Positions 5,962 through 14,829 are shown, counted from the first letter of the stretch. The stretch is 21,449 nt of DNA from JBDLIL01 sp039714855 (GCA_039714855.1 JBDLIL010000010.1:1-21449); one strand, 5' to 3'. The notes: generated by a model from the letters alone, not told the origin. Translations and numbers: made by a program.

Positions 5962-8604
5962 ATGCGACGATCAAAGGATATGGAACCAGCAGGAAGAGAT
6001 GAGCAAAATAACTGGGAAAATTCAGATTTTGTGAATTTGAATCTAAACCCTGAGGTAAGGCATTATGAAAAACGCATCGTCAGGTCTGTAAATGATCTAG
6101 ACCGAATCTTAAATAAATACCTAAATGAAATTATTAGACTTCAAAATGAGTTAGATGAAAATACAGAAAAAATTTCTCCAGAAGAATTAAAATTAAAAAT
6201 CCAAGAACAAGCAGAAGCCATTTATACTGTTTATCTTATCAGAGATGAAATTGAAAACTTAGTTGTGGGCGTTGAAAAAAATCTTGATAATCTTTCGAGC
6301 GATACTCAAGAGACCTTATCTGCTACCTTGAGCTCAGCAAAAGAGCTAATCACTAACATTGAAGCTCGGCTTGATCCAATAGACTATTTCATAAGAGCGG
6401 ATTTGCTTTCCAGTAAAATCAAACTCGCAAGCGCTTTGGTCAATAGCCGTAAATCACAGAGCGAGTACGCTGATTTTATTTTGAGAGAGCTTGAATTGAA
6501 AGAAAAACCATATTCTGATCTAAGATCATTTGTGGAAAACATTCTTCAATATGATGGAGTAACTCAAGTAGAGGAAGCGATTAAAACAGGCCTGGAAGCT
6601 TTTGAAGCTGAAAGAGTAGAAGCTAGAGGTCAGCATTATGACAGTAACGATGGGGAGCAACTCCCGGAGTTGGTAAGAAAAATTGAGAAAGCTTTCCCAA
6701 AGCCAATGAGAAGACTTATTGCGGTTGTATCAACACTCTTCTTGGCTGGTACAATTGTTACTAATGTAGTAGCAGCACAAGAACCAAAGCCTGATCGCAA
6801 TAAAAAAGATAGAGATACCGATAGCGGCCTTGTACAAAGATCTGATGTCGAAAGATTACTAGAGTTAATTGAGAAATTCAATAAATTATTAGAATCCCAA
6901 GAAGACAAAGATGCTATTGGAACTCTGATCGAACTATCACAACAGGTTAGTGAAGTATTAGCCGATGAATTAAAAAATGATTTTAATATACAAAGAGAGC
7001 TTTTTATACAAAAGACAATATCGTCTGGTTTAGATGAAAATACTGCAAAGATTTTACTCAACAAAATTGCTGGACCTGCTTTTGATCAGGAGCAAGTTCA
7101 TATACCTGATGTAGCGAATGCCATGCCTGTAGGGCATCAGCCTGCTCCAGAGACTCCAAGCCCTCTTTCATCCAAAATATCATTTGGAGAAGATGGTACA
7201 GATTCTGGCCCTTCTGAGAATAGGGTGGAAATCCCTAAGCGAATTGAAAAACAAGAAGATGAGAATCCTACTTATGTCGAAGTTAACGGAGGAATCAACG
7301 TTAGAAGCACGCCCGAAGTCAAAGGTGATAATAATTTGGTCTTGGTTACAAGTGGAAAGCAAATTTATCCCGCTGCTTCTTATGAAGATGCCCTAGCATC
7401 ACTAGATAGAGCCTCGATTGATCCCGATGACGAAAATGATGAGTTCAAAAATTTTGGATTTGACGAGAAATCTGGAGTTACCACCATCGAAAACGGTCAT
7501 ATTTGGGTAGCCGTTCTAACTCCCAATGGGGAAACTAGTTGGGTCGCCCTAACTTCAAATATTTCACTTGCAAGTGGAACTCCTGAGGCAAATTTTGCTC
7601 CAGAGGATGCTCCAACACCAGGTGACAATCTAAACATCACAGATCCAAATGAAACTGAAGAGCCACCCGCACAATCTACAGGCTTTAATCCCACAGAAGT
7701 TCCTACTGGAACTCCGGATCCTTTCTCTCAAGATACTCTGGTAGTTGATAATGCCCCAGGCGAAACAGCAACTCCTCAAGAAGTAGCTGCTGTCACTTTC
7801 GATCAAGAGAATTTCCGTGCTAGCCCAGGTAATGCTACGGCAATATCAGGAGCCATTATTTATAACACAGATAATGAATATCTTGGAACGATCGGTGCCA
7901 ATATGCCTATTAACGTGGGCGAAAATCCTGTTGATAGTGTGTATTTTGAAATATTTGATTCTCAAGGTGAGGTGGTAGGAAGAATCATGAACGGTTCGTT
8001 TGTGAGGGTAGAAGCGCCAGCGGCCAACGTCGACTTTGCCACAGCAGTAGAAGAAGTCATGCCAAATGGGGAAACAATTGCTGGAGTTGCATTTTCAGCC
8101 GGAAATATGACCGTATACGATACAGAGAAATTGCTTGAAAGCTACGATGGTCAATCACCAGCCAACACACTATTGCAAGATCCGGAGGTTATATTCCGCG
8201 TCAGAAGCAATATCCTTCAACAAATGAACGAAATGGGCATAAGTGCTAACCAAATAACAATGCTAGGAGAAAAGTCACTTCCTGGTATTAGTGGTGAAAC
8301 CACAATGGGTCAAGTCGCTAACGATGAGTGGCACATATTTAGAGTTGGAAAACCATTTGGCACAGCGACCCGTGAACAAACTGCTGTTTCATGGGGAGTG
8401 GTAGATGAAAAAATTATAGCTTTTGTGTATAGCCCAAATCTCAACGGACGAGAAACTACTCCGTTGCTAGATCCCTCCGTCACCATAGATATGTATGCGG
8501 ACTATGTTTATACCTTCTCTGTTTTGCGCGATGATGCCGGCTTGCGAGGTGATCCAACAGAAGCTGAAGAAAAATACCTCCTAGGCACCTATTACAAAAG
8601 ATAA
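5962..8604 (+). CDS. 880-aa coiled-coil, single-pass membrane protein with SH3-like extracellular domains
   Basis: No named family is recognised for the whole protein. Residues 1-248 are helical and charged, with long coiled-coil stretches (for example LNKYLNEIIRLQNELDENTE). A membrane segment spans about 252-271 (LIAVVSTLFLAGTIVTNVVA), ending AAQ. Another helical stretch lies at about 290-370. Residues about 439-530 resemble a bacterial SH3 domain with GGINVRSTPEV at its start and IWVAVLTPNGETSWVAL at its end, interrupted by an acidic insert. A Pro/Thr/Glu-rich linker (about 535-620) leads to a second SH3-like module (VTFDQENFRASPGNA) and a C-terminal alpha-beta region. The likely topology is N-terminus inside, large C-terminal part outside. 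SH3b domains often bind peptidoglycan, so a wall-spanning structural role is possible. It has one of the few good SDs here, GAAGGAG. Confidence 0.68.
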   Translation: MRRSKDMEPAGRDEQNNWENSDFVNLNLNPEVRHYEKRIVRSVNDLDRILNKYLNEIIRLQNELDENTEKISPEELKLKIQEQAEAIYTVYLIRDEIENLVVGVEKNLDNLSSDTQETLSATLSSAKELITNIEARLDPIDYFIRADLLSSKIKLASALVNSRKSQSEYADFILRELELKEKPYSDLRSFVENILQYDGVTQVEEAIKTGLEAFEAERVEARGQHYDSNDGEQLPELVRKIEKAFPKPMRRLIAVVSTLFLAGTIVTNVVAAQEPKPDRNKKDRDTDSGLVQRSDVERLLELIEKFNKLLESQEDKDAIGTLIELSQQVSEVLADELKNDFNIQRELFIQKTISSGLDENTAKILLNKIAGPAFDQEQVHIPDVANAMPVGHQPAPETPSPLSSKISFGEDGTDSGPSENRVEIPKRIEKQEDENPTYVEVNGGINVRSTPEVKGDNNLVLVTSGKQIYPAASYEDALASLDRASIDPDDENDEFKNFGFDEKSGVTTIENGHIWVAVLTPNGETSWVALTSNISLASGTPEANFAPEDAPTPGDNLNITDPNETEEPPAQSTGFNPTEVPTGTPDPFSQDTLVVDNAPGETATPQEVAAVTFDQENFRASPGNATAISGAIIYNTDNEYLGTIGANMPINVGENPVDSVYFEIFDSQGEVVGRIMNGSFVRVEAPAANVDFATAVEEVMPNGETIAGVAFSAGNMTVYDTEKLLESYDGQSPANTLLQDPEVIFRVRSNILQQMNEMGISANQITMLGEKSLPGISGETTMGQVANDEWHIFRVGKPFGTATREQTAVSWGVVDEKIIAFVYSPNLNGRETTPLLDPSVTIDMYADYVYTFSVLRDDAGLRGDPTEAEEKYLLGTYYKR

Positions 8605-8637
8605 CAGAGTCTTTCGTCTTACGATTTCATCTCTACG

Positions 8638-8667
8638 TTGCAAGTGCTCACGTTTGACCGGTATACT
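8638..8667 (+). promoter_or_regulatory. Candidate promoter giving a leaderless mRNA for the Cys-rich protein
   Basis: TTGCAA (8638-8643) and TATACT (8662-8667) are spaced by 18 bases. The -10 ends six bases before a GTG codon at 8674, so transcription would start at the initiation codon itself. No SD is present before any candidate start of this gene. The same geometry (a -10 six bases before the start) is seen at the minus-strand ATG at 3390. Confidence 0.4.
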
Positions 8668-8673
8668 TATCTT

Positions 8674-11100
8674 GTGATAAAAAAGTTTATTTTTTACCCT
8701 TCGATAATAGGTTTTTTTGTGATCATTTTTTTGTTGAGTGGGTCAAAACAGTTGATACAAGCAGTATGTACAGGCAAAACACAGTGCTATTACACTGCTT
8801 GTTTTTGGAGTAATAAACTCTCGAAAAGTTGTCCCAAACAAGGAGATACCGACATTGTTTTGGGAACTTGTGAATGCTCTGAGCAAGAGGGCCCTAGCGT
8901 CAGTTGCTCCTCTTGCGGTAGTGGTTTAGGTTGCTATGAATTCTGTGGAACGATTGGCACACCTGTCCAAGTAGGAAAATCTGGCTGTGAAAGAGTTGTT
9001 AGCACCTGTTGGTGGGCACCAATTTGTGGAGATGGACTTTGTACAGCTGGCGAAAACTGCAGTAATTGCTCGGCAGATTGCAAAACTGGCTGCGATGCTT
9101 GCGGCGATGGCAGCTGCAATGCTGCTGCTGGCGAAAATGCCTGCACCTGCAGTACCGATTGCCCCGGCAGCTGTGACACAGGTGGCAGTTGCTCTGGATC
9201 TTGCATGTCTATAGCCGCAAACTGTGGCGTATACAACATGGACCCAGGCAGCGGTAGCTGTGGCACAAACGAAATGTGCTGTCAATCAAAAGGTGGTGAC
9301 GCTACAGAAGATTGCAACTGCTGTCCGGTAGAAGCCTGGGTTGAAGCACAAACTGATGGCGAATGGAAAGATTGTGATAAACTCGTAGCAAATGGTGGTC
9401 CCAATCTCTGGCCAAAAGGATGGGCAGCAGCCAGAAGAGGAGAATGTACTGATAGATGTCCCGTCTGCGAACCAGCATGCACCCCAGCATGCGGCCAAAA
9501 TGACGGCTGCGGAAAAAGATGCAGCAGTGCAGATGATGGCAACCCCACTTGCCCCACCCTCACCAGCACTACTCCAAGACTAAACTCAACTACCGGCAAA
9601 GTCACCATTAGTTGGAACAGTGTTGCCAAAGCAGATCAATACAATGTAAACGTTTACCCCAAAGGTACCAAAGCAGGCTGCCCCCCAGTCAACCCAGACG
9701 CATATTGCGCAACCGGACAAACAAGCACATCATTCTCATTTTTCCCCAATGCAAATTATGGCAATAATTATGTTGCCAGAATTCAACCCATCAATACCAG
9801 CTGCGGCATTGACGCCAGAAGTTGGTGCTATAGACCATTTCAAGTTTACGCCAGAATAAGATCAAAATTTTATGAAGATTTTGACGGCTCCTGCAGCGCC
9901 ATCAACCTCGTTGTACCAGGAGACACCAGTAGAAACAGAAGAAAAGGAAAAATAACTGTTAGCAATGGAAGAAATTTTAACCTTACTGAAAGAATTGAGA
10001 GCAGCGTAATAAATATCTGGGCACCTTATCGATCCTTAGGCAATTATTCAGTTACTTTAGACCCAGGTCAATACAATGACGGCACTTGGAAAGATTGGAG
10101 CTGTGTTTGCCCAGAAAACTGTAGTTATGATGGAATTAATGCACCAGATGGTCCATTAAAGTTCTATGTATCCAGATATGATCTAACTCACGGCGGCTGG
10201 TTCCAAACCTTAGGCGGTCATATTTTTGCTGCCCAAGATTGGCCTAGCCTTGCTATAAATGATCCAATTCCTGTTAGTACCTGCGAAGAAGATCCTGCTT
10301 GCAAATCCGTCATGATTGCTAGAGATCTAGATGATAATAGTAAGAGCGCTGGCTTTGTGATTACCGGAGGGGGACTAGTGGACTCTAGTGACGAAGACGG
10401 AGAGCAAGCAAATTACCTCATCGAAAGACCTGATAATCCAGCCAGAGTTTTAGGTAGCAATCTAGAAAAAGTGACTGAAAATTATAGTTTTTTTGCCAAC
10501 AAACTTAATATTAATAATGCCGCCATAGAATATGAAGATAATCCCAATAATGCCAGCAAACCAAAAGGGCTAAACCTAGAAAACGAGCAAGCATATTTGA
10601 TCAATGGAGACATGACCATTAAAAAACAATGGCTGGTACCAGCAGGGGAAACTATCGTTATTTTTGTTGATGGCAATCTCTATGTAGAGGATCCTACAGA
10701 TAGTATTGGTCGAGTAATTGGAGTAGAAGAAGGTGGGTTTTTGGCCTTTATTGTTTCTGGAGACATTAGCTTTGGTAAAAGAGTGGGCAATGACATTGTT
10801 ATTGGCAATCCCGCAGCCGATGACCTAACCCCAAATGTAGAGGGCATCTTTGTTGCTGATGGCAGCATTGACGTAGAGAATTGGGAAGAAATTAGTGGGG
10901 GAGATGATAAATTTATAGGAGCAGGTATCTTTGTTGGTTGGGGAGGTGTAAATCTAAACAGAGATTTTTCCGATGCTAGCATCAGAAAAGCAGAAAACAA
11001 TATCAGACCCGCTGAATTATTTATCTACCGACCAGATTTGGTAGTAAATGCCCCTGAAAGCATGGCGGAGCCAAGATTACTATGGCAAGAAAGCAATTAG
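8674..11100 (+). CDS. Secreted Cys-rich pilus-associated surface protein
   Basis: From the GTG at 8674 the product is 808 aa; the frame is open to a TTG at 8638 (820 aa), but the GTG places a signal peptide exactly at the N-terminus (Lys-Lys, then FYPSIIGFFVIIFLLSG, probable cut after LIQA). Next comes a Cys-rich region (about residues 31-290) with two CGDGxC-type repeats near 118 and 143, the second containing NAAAGENACTCSTDC. A fibronectin-III-like segment follows (about 295-395, with KVTISWNSVAKADQYNVNVY). The C-terminal part ends YRPDLVVNAPESMAEPRLLW-QESN, a closing pattern I associate with large proteins of patescibacterial pilus loci. The last 19 bases overlap the start of a prepilin gene. 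A PilY1-like tip or adhesin role is inference from context. The Cys-rich part is clearly richer in GC than its neighbours. Confidence 0.7.
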   Translation: MIKKFIFYPSIIGFFVIIFLLSGSKQLIQAVCTGKTQCYYTACFWSNKLSKSCPKQGDTDIVLGTCECSEQEGPSVSCSSCGSGLGCYEFCGTIGTPVQVGKSGCERVVSTCWWAPICGDGLCTAGENCSNCSADCKTGCDACGDGSCNAAAGENACTCSTDCPGSCDTGGSCSGSCMSIAANCGVYNMDPGSGSCGTNEMCCQSKGGDATEDCNCCPVEAWVEAQTDGEWKDCDKLVANGGPNLWPKGWAAARRGECTDRCPVCEPACTPACGQNDGCGKRCSSADDGNPTCPTLTSTTPRLNSTTGKVTISWNSVAKADQYNVNVYPKGTKAGCPPVNPDAYCATGQTSTSFSFFPNANYGNNYVARIQPINTSCGIDARSWCYRPFQVYARIRSKFYEDFDGSCSAINLVVPGDTSRNRRKGKITVSNGRNFNLTERIESSVINIWAPYRSLGNYSVTLDPGQYNDGTWKDWSCVCPENCSYDGINAPDGPLKFYVSRYDLTHGGWFQTLGGHIFAAQDWPSLAINDPIPVSTCEEDPACKSVMIARDLDDNSKSAGFVITGGGLVDSSDEDGEQANYLIERPDNPARVLGSNLEKVTENYSFFANKLNINNAAIEYEDNPNNASKPKGLNLENEQAYLINGDMTIKKQWLVPAGETIVIFVDGNLYVEDPTDSIGRVIGVEEGGFLAFIVSGDISFGKRVGNDIVIGNPAADDLTPNVEGIFVADGSIDVENWEEISGGDDKFIGAGIFVGWGGVNLNRDFSDASIRKAENNIRPAELFIYRPDLVVNAPESMAEPRLLWQESN

Positions 11101-11639
11101 GTTTTACCCTTATAGAGCTACTGGTTACCGTCTCTCTTTCTGTCATCTTAATGATGGTGGCCACATCTGTGTTAATAACTTTTATGACCGGTAGTGTCAA
11201 AAACACAAAAAATAGACGGATAAAAAATGAGGGCGACCATGCCATGAATCTAATGAAGCAGCAGCTGCAAAATTCACTTAAACTCACAATGAACAGCGAC
11301 CTGCAGGAGTGCGAATCAGATATGAAAAGTATTGCTTTTCGCTCGCTAGATGGAGGAATAACCGAGTTTTTGGTAGAAAAAGATAGCGATGACAATAATA
11401 AGCACAAAATCGCTTCAAATTCAGGCAAATACCTCACTTCAGGCTCTGTTGATTTAATCAATCTCAACACCAAAGGAGATGCTCAATATATTAATTTTAA
11501 ATGTGTATCGGCTGCCAATGGCCCAGGAAAACATATAACTATCAAGTTTGGCTTGCGCAAAGGCAACCCTAGTTTAGACCGCGCTTACGAAGTAAGCGAG
11601 CAACACTTTACCGCCGGCGTGACGCTGAGAAACTACTAG
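11082..11639 (+). CDS. PilW/GspJ-like minor prepilin
   Basis: This 185-aa protein has a seven-residue leader MARKQLG, then the processed N-terminus FTLIELLVTVSLSVILMMVA with Phe1 and Glu5, the prepilin peptidase signature. The mature protein continues as one long helix and a polar head with two Cys (LQECESD and INFKCVS). An N-terminus followed by a segment such as KNTKNRRIKNEGDHAMNLMK is typical of PilW/GspJ-type minor pilins. Its ATG lies within the last codons of the Cys-rich surface protein gene (overlap 19 bases), which implies translational coupling and suggests the two products meet in one complex. It is convergent with the minus-strand pilus operon. Confidence 0.8.
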   Translation: MARKQLGFTLIELLVTVSLSVILMMVATSVLITFMTGSVKNTKNRRIKNEGDHAMNLMKQQLQNSLKLTMNSDLQECESDMKSIAFRSLDGGITEFLVEKDSDDNNKHKIASNSGKYLTSGSVDLINLNTKGDAQYINFKCVSAANGPGKHITIKFGLRKGNPSLDRAYEVSEQHFTAGVTLRNY

Positions 11640-11659
11640 ACCGCTTGTTATTTTATTAT

Positions 11660-12139
11660 TTAGTATTCCTTAAACACTCCATCTAAACTCAATTCCTTCT
11701 GATCATTGCCATCATACCAATTCACTGTAACAGTCAAAACTATTTTGTCAGCTGCCTCAGATCTAATACTCACAGTTCTGGTAAATTCATTATTCACAAA
11801 CTCCTCGTCCTTACCCTCACAAGACGAAGAAAAACTTGCAATATCCAAAAGATCAGCAGGCAAATCCATGAGACAAATATTGGGACTAAAACTCAGTAAT
11901 GTAGCTTGAAAATCTGCCCAACCCATCTTGACTCTTTCTCTCTTGAAGAACTCCATTGCCTCTTGGGAATAAAAATTAGCAAAACTACGATATTTACTTT
12001 CTGAAGAAGTTTTAAGAGACATGGTCATACTGGCTGCAATAGAAGTCAAAACCAAAGCAACTACAGTAGTAGCCACCAAAACTTCTATCAGGGATGCTCC
12101 TGATTGTAAAAAAAACTTAGTAAACTTTTTTGTTTGCAT
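11660..12139 (-). CDS. PilV/GspI-like minor prepilin
   Basis: The 159-aa product starts MQTKKFTKFFLQSG, a basic leader of 14 residues ending in Gly, followed by ASLIEVLVATTVVALVLTSI with the conserved Glu5. The SLIEVLVA pattern is characteristic of the PilV/GspI minor pilin class. The head region has two Cys (NICLMD and SSSCEGK). It is the last gene of the minus-strand pilus operon, nine bases after the FimT-like gene. Only 20 bases separate its end from the convergent PilW-like gene, and I see no clear terminator hairpin between them. Confidence 0.82.
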   Translation of the reverse strand: MQTKKFTKFFLQSGASLIEVLVATTVVALVLTSIAASMTMSLKTSSESKYRSFANFYSQEAMEFFKRERVKMGWADFQATLLSFSPNICLMDLPADLLDIASFSSSCEGKDEEFVNNEFTRTVSIRSEAADKIVLTVTVNWYDGNDQKELSLDGVFKEY

Positions 12140-12148
12140 TATTTTTAA

Positions 12149-12658
12149 TTAAATATCTGCCGCCTGCAATTCTCCCGTGTTTATTGCACCACCAGAGCTA
12201 ACTTCAATAGTATATTGATAAACATCTCGTGAGAGTAATTCTATTTTTCCCGCTCCCTCCACACCTTTGCTCAAGGGTCTGAATATCATATTCACAGCCG
12301 AAGTAAAACTGGTATCAGAATCTAGTATTTCATTATTAAGAGGAAACTTTTGAGAAACACCCAATTCGTCTTTGCATAGCACTGACAAGGTAATAGTGGA
12401 CGCTCCTGCATTAGCCTCAAGTTGATATCCTTCCAAAGAAGCACAATCCTCATGACTCAAATCACCAGTCTGTACTCCCACTCTAGCTGCCTCCAACAAA
12501 TATTGCACAGTTTCAACATCTCTCAATAAAATTTGCCTCTCATTAAACTTTAAATAACTAGCAATCCCAGAGCCTATTAACAGCGTCATAATGCTAATCA
12601 CTACCAATAATTCTATGAGAGTAAAACCTAGTTGCCGACAAACGTGGCTTTTTTGCAT
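12149..12658 (-). CDS. FimT/GspH-like minor prepilin
   Basis: The 169-aa product has an 11-residue leader MQKSHVCRQLG and mature N-terminus FTLIELLVVISIMTLLIGSG, with Glu5. The remainder, starting SYLKFNERQILLRDVETVQY, resembles GspH/FimT-type minor pilins, whose long helix is followed by a beta-rich head. Two Cys (HEDCASL and SVLCKDE) may pair. It lies between two other prepilin genes. The DNA encoding its first helix is nearly identical to that of the next prepilin gene upstream, which points to gene duplication. Confidence 0.78.
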   Translation of the reverse strand: MQKSHVCRQLGFTLIELLVVISIMTLLIGSGIASYLKFNERQILLRDVETVQYLLEAARVGVQTGDLSHEDCASLEGYQLEANAGASTITLSVLCKDELGVSQKFPLNNEILDSDTSFTSAVNMIFRPLSKGVEGAGKIELLSRDVYQYTIEVSSGGAINTGELQAADI

Positions 12659-12662
12659 TTTT

Positions 12663-13103
12663 CTATGGATTTCTTACTTCGTGTATTTGACCTACTTTAC
12701 AAGGGTCACTGCTTGGTTCCAAACAAGCGGTAATAGTAAAAGTCCTACCATCATCACTACTATAGCTGTATAAATATGGAGCCTCCTGCTTGGGGTCTAT
12801 CACTCCATCAGCACTCAGATAATTTGGCCGAAGATAGCTATCAACTAAATCGTCAAATCCAGTAACTCCAGTAGGGTAACTAGAATTATCAGATCGGTAG
12901 AGAACCAAGGCCTGTCTAACAATTTCTAAATCTGTCTTTCGCTTACCATTCCTGGCGTTCATGCCAGCTTGCCGATAGCTTACCACCCCAATACTCATCA
13001 AAATAGAAATGATGGTAATCACTACCAATAGCTCTATAAGAGTAAAACCTAATTGCTTATAAGTGCGATTTTTTTTAATCATAAATATATTTCTACTCAT
13101 CAT
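12663..13103 (-). CDS. Type IV prepilin (GspG/PilA-like)
   Basis: The prepilin motif is KQLG followed by FTLIELLVVITIISILMSIG with Glu5. The segment after the helix (RKTDLEIVRQALVLYRSDNSSYPTG) is the pattern of GspG-type pseudopilins and of many patescibacterial pilins: a helix and then a short strand with a Tyr-Pro. Several starts are possible: TTG at 13115, ATG at 13103 or 13100, and ATG at 13082. I give 13103, which starts four bases after the stop of the upstream gene; 13082 would give a more ordinary 12-residue leader (MIKKNRTYKQLG). Two Cys (TACLEPS and DPCKVG) may form a disulfide near the C-terminus. Confidence 0.8.
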   Translation of the reverse strand: MMSRNIFMIKKNRTYKQLGFTLIELLVVITIISILMSIGVVSYRQAGMNARNGKRKTDLEIVRQALVLYRSDNSSYPTGVTGFDDLVDSYLRPNYLSADGVIDPKQEAPYLYSYSSDDGRTFTITACLEPSSDPCKVGQIHEVRNP

Positions 13104-13107
13104 ACTC

Positions 13108-14010
13108 TTACTCAACTTTTACTACAATTTTTGCTACTCCAGTATTTGCTGAGTCAACGTTTTTGGTATCAGTAGCCATAATGCTAGCTTCGTAGCTACA
13201 AACACTCTTTGAACAAAGATAAGTATGAGAAATTCTGCCGGTAGTCTCAATAAAATCATGTTCTTCACCGTCTCCAAATGATATTTGGACCGACTTTATA
13301 TCTTCAGCACCAGGGTCAACTACATAAGAAAAGTTTACAACCTCATTTTTTTTAATAGTGACTGTTCTGGACTTTGTTTCATAAAATGGATCACTGGTAA
13401 AAGATAGTATCACTGGTCTAGACACGCAGCTGTCAAAACATGAACGCGGACAATCTGAAGTGCCAAATAACTGTTCTCCCGCACCCATTGAAGTTTCTTC
13501 TTGGCAACACTTGTAACCATATCCCTGACAACTAGCTAAAGGAGTGCTACCAAAATCTGCCTTAAAACTAGCAGTGTTTACCTTTTCATTTTTTACTATT
13601 ATTGATGTTTTTCTGCCCAAAATCTCCAACCCCAAAGAACTCTCTGCATTGCCCCATATTATTCCAGATCCACCTTTTGCCTTACTCACCATAAAGGGCA
13701 ATTCATACTGATCAATTATGATTGGATCCAAGGGAAATTGCCGACAAATCACTTCTAACTGATAGTTTTTGTCATCATTAAATTTCAATTGAAACACCTC
13801 TGGCACAGCTTCATCCACATCGCCGCCTTTTTCTCTACACTGATAATAATAAGATGTAGGATCTCTTTTTATTTTCCTAAGAGTTTTGAGAGCAACTTTT
13901 ATCTGAGAACCTGCTGTTAATAACAATGTTTCTCTAAATATTAAAAAGCCAGAACCAAACAACAAGAGAATAATAAAGACCGCAGTAAAAAGAAATTTAA
14001 CAATTCGCAT
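13108..14010 (-). CDS. Membrane-anchored Cys-rich protein with a PKD-like domain
   Basis: This 300-aa protein is not a prepilin: it begins MRIVKFLFTAVFIILLLFGSG, a signal anchor or signal peptide with no Gly-Phe-Glu5 motif. The central part is polar. A Cys cluster follows (about residues 183-215; GYGYKCCQEE, then SDCPRSCFDSCVS), and the last ~90 residues look like a PKD/Ig-type beta sandwich: VVNFSYVVDPGAEDIKSVQI, then SFGDGEEHDF and a final strand pair ending AKIVVKVE. It sits between pilD and the minor prepilins in one operon, so an extracellular role with the pilus tip or base is likely. I know of no characterised homologue. Stop and next start are almost adjacent. Confidence 0.66.
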   Translation of the reverse strand: MRIVKFLFTAVFIILLLFGSGFLIFRETLLLTAGSQIKVALKTLRKIKRDPTSYYYQCREKGGDVDEAVPEVFQLKFNDDKNYQLEVICRQFPLDPIIIDQYELPFMVSKAKGGSGIIWGNAESSLGLEILGRKTSIIVKNEKVNTASFKADFGSTPLASCQGYGYKCCQEETSMGAGEQLFGTSDCPRSCFDSCVSRPVILSFTSDPFYETKSRTVTIKKNEVVNFSYVVDPGAEDIKSVQISFGDGEEHDFIETTGRISHTYLCSKSVCSYEASIMATDTKNVDSANTGVAKIVVKVE

Positions 14011-14022
14011 ATTATTAATTAG

Positions 14023-14829
14023 TTACAAGATACCAATATACCAAGACCAAAGACTATCTCCAAATAACAGCGCCGTTACTGTCCCTAAAATCAAAAATGG
14101 TCCAAAAGGAATCACTTGACCAAATTTTTTCTTTTTTAGAGCTAATAATAGCAAGCCCACTATAGAACCAAAAATAAATGATAAAAAGACTCCCAATAAA
14201 ATATTCGGCCAAGCTAAAAGCAAACCCATAGGTAGCGCAAATTTGACATCACCCAAACCAAAACCCTTACCTTTGGTGATAAAAAACAAAGCAGCAAACA
14301 GGCTGGTAAGCAACATTGCTCCAAAAATCATCCATAGGAAATCGTGAATTTGCATAAATCCTAAACTTACTAAGATTATGCGATAGACAACAGCTAGAAC
14401 TAGTAAAATAGCAAGCAAAATATCGGGAATAATCATATAAAGCAAATCCGATACAAAAATTCCCAGCAGGATAATAGCTACAAAAAGCCAAAATATCGGT
14501 TGCAAGATTTTAAGTGGTTGAACAGTCAATTGAAAAAACAATGATCCACCCCAATACCACCAAACAAAAAGTGTTCCTGATATAAACTCTACCACAGGAT
14601 GAGCCAGCGATAGTTTCTTTTTACAACAATGCGTTTTGCCTCTCAAAAACAAAAAGGAGAGTAGAGGAATCTTGTCGAAACTCTTTAAAGTCTTTTTGCA
14701 AAAATCACAACGAGATCTGCCTTTTACCCAAGTTTCGGAACGCACTGAGCGATAAACAAAGACATTGATAAAACTACCAACTGCAGCTCCCAAAGCAAAC
14801 AAAAACAAACTAGTGAAAACAAAAGACAT
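14023..14829 (-). CDS. pilD: PilD prepilin peptidase and N-methyltransferase
   Basis: This 268-aa polytopic membrane aspartyl protease cuts prepilin leaders after Gly and methylates the new N-terminus. The GSFINVFVYR motif (residues 18-27), catalytic Asp128 in SDLLYMIIPD and Asp194 in GLGDVK are all present. The cytoplasmic zinc loop is unusual: the first pair is intact (Cys41-Cys44, CDFC), but where the second CxxC pair is expected the protein reads THCC (Cys68-Cys69), so the third ligand may be displaced. Because the loop still contains four Cys, metal binding may survive. It lies in the pilus operon just after the probable major pilin, whose leader it would process. ATG at 14829. Confidence 0.93.
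   Translation of the reverse strand: MSFVFTSLFLFALGAAVGSFINVFVYRSVRSETWVKGRSRCDFCKKTLKSFDKIPLLSFLFLRGKTHCCKKKLSLAHPVVEFISGTLFVWWYWGGSLFFQLTVQPLKILQPIFWLFVAIILLGIFVSDLLYMIIPDILLAILLVLAVVYRIILVSLGFMQIHDFLWMIFGAMLLTSLFAALFFITKGKGFGLGDVKFALPMGLLLAWPNILLGVFLSFIFGSIVGLLLLALKKKKFGQVIPFGPFLILGTVTALLFGDSLWSWYIGIL

Noticed and set aside
8926..9629. Several overlapping minus-strand open frames opposite the Cys-rich protein
   Set aside because: They are shadows caused by the biased, GC-richer Cys/Gly codons of the plus-strand gene; none has an SD, a domain or sensible composition.
12600..13060. Near-identical DNA at the starts of two neighbouring prepilin genes, considered as a mobile repeat
   Set aside because: It encodes the conserved prepilin helix; gene duplication plus strong selection explains it.
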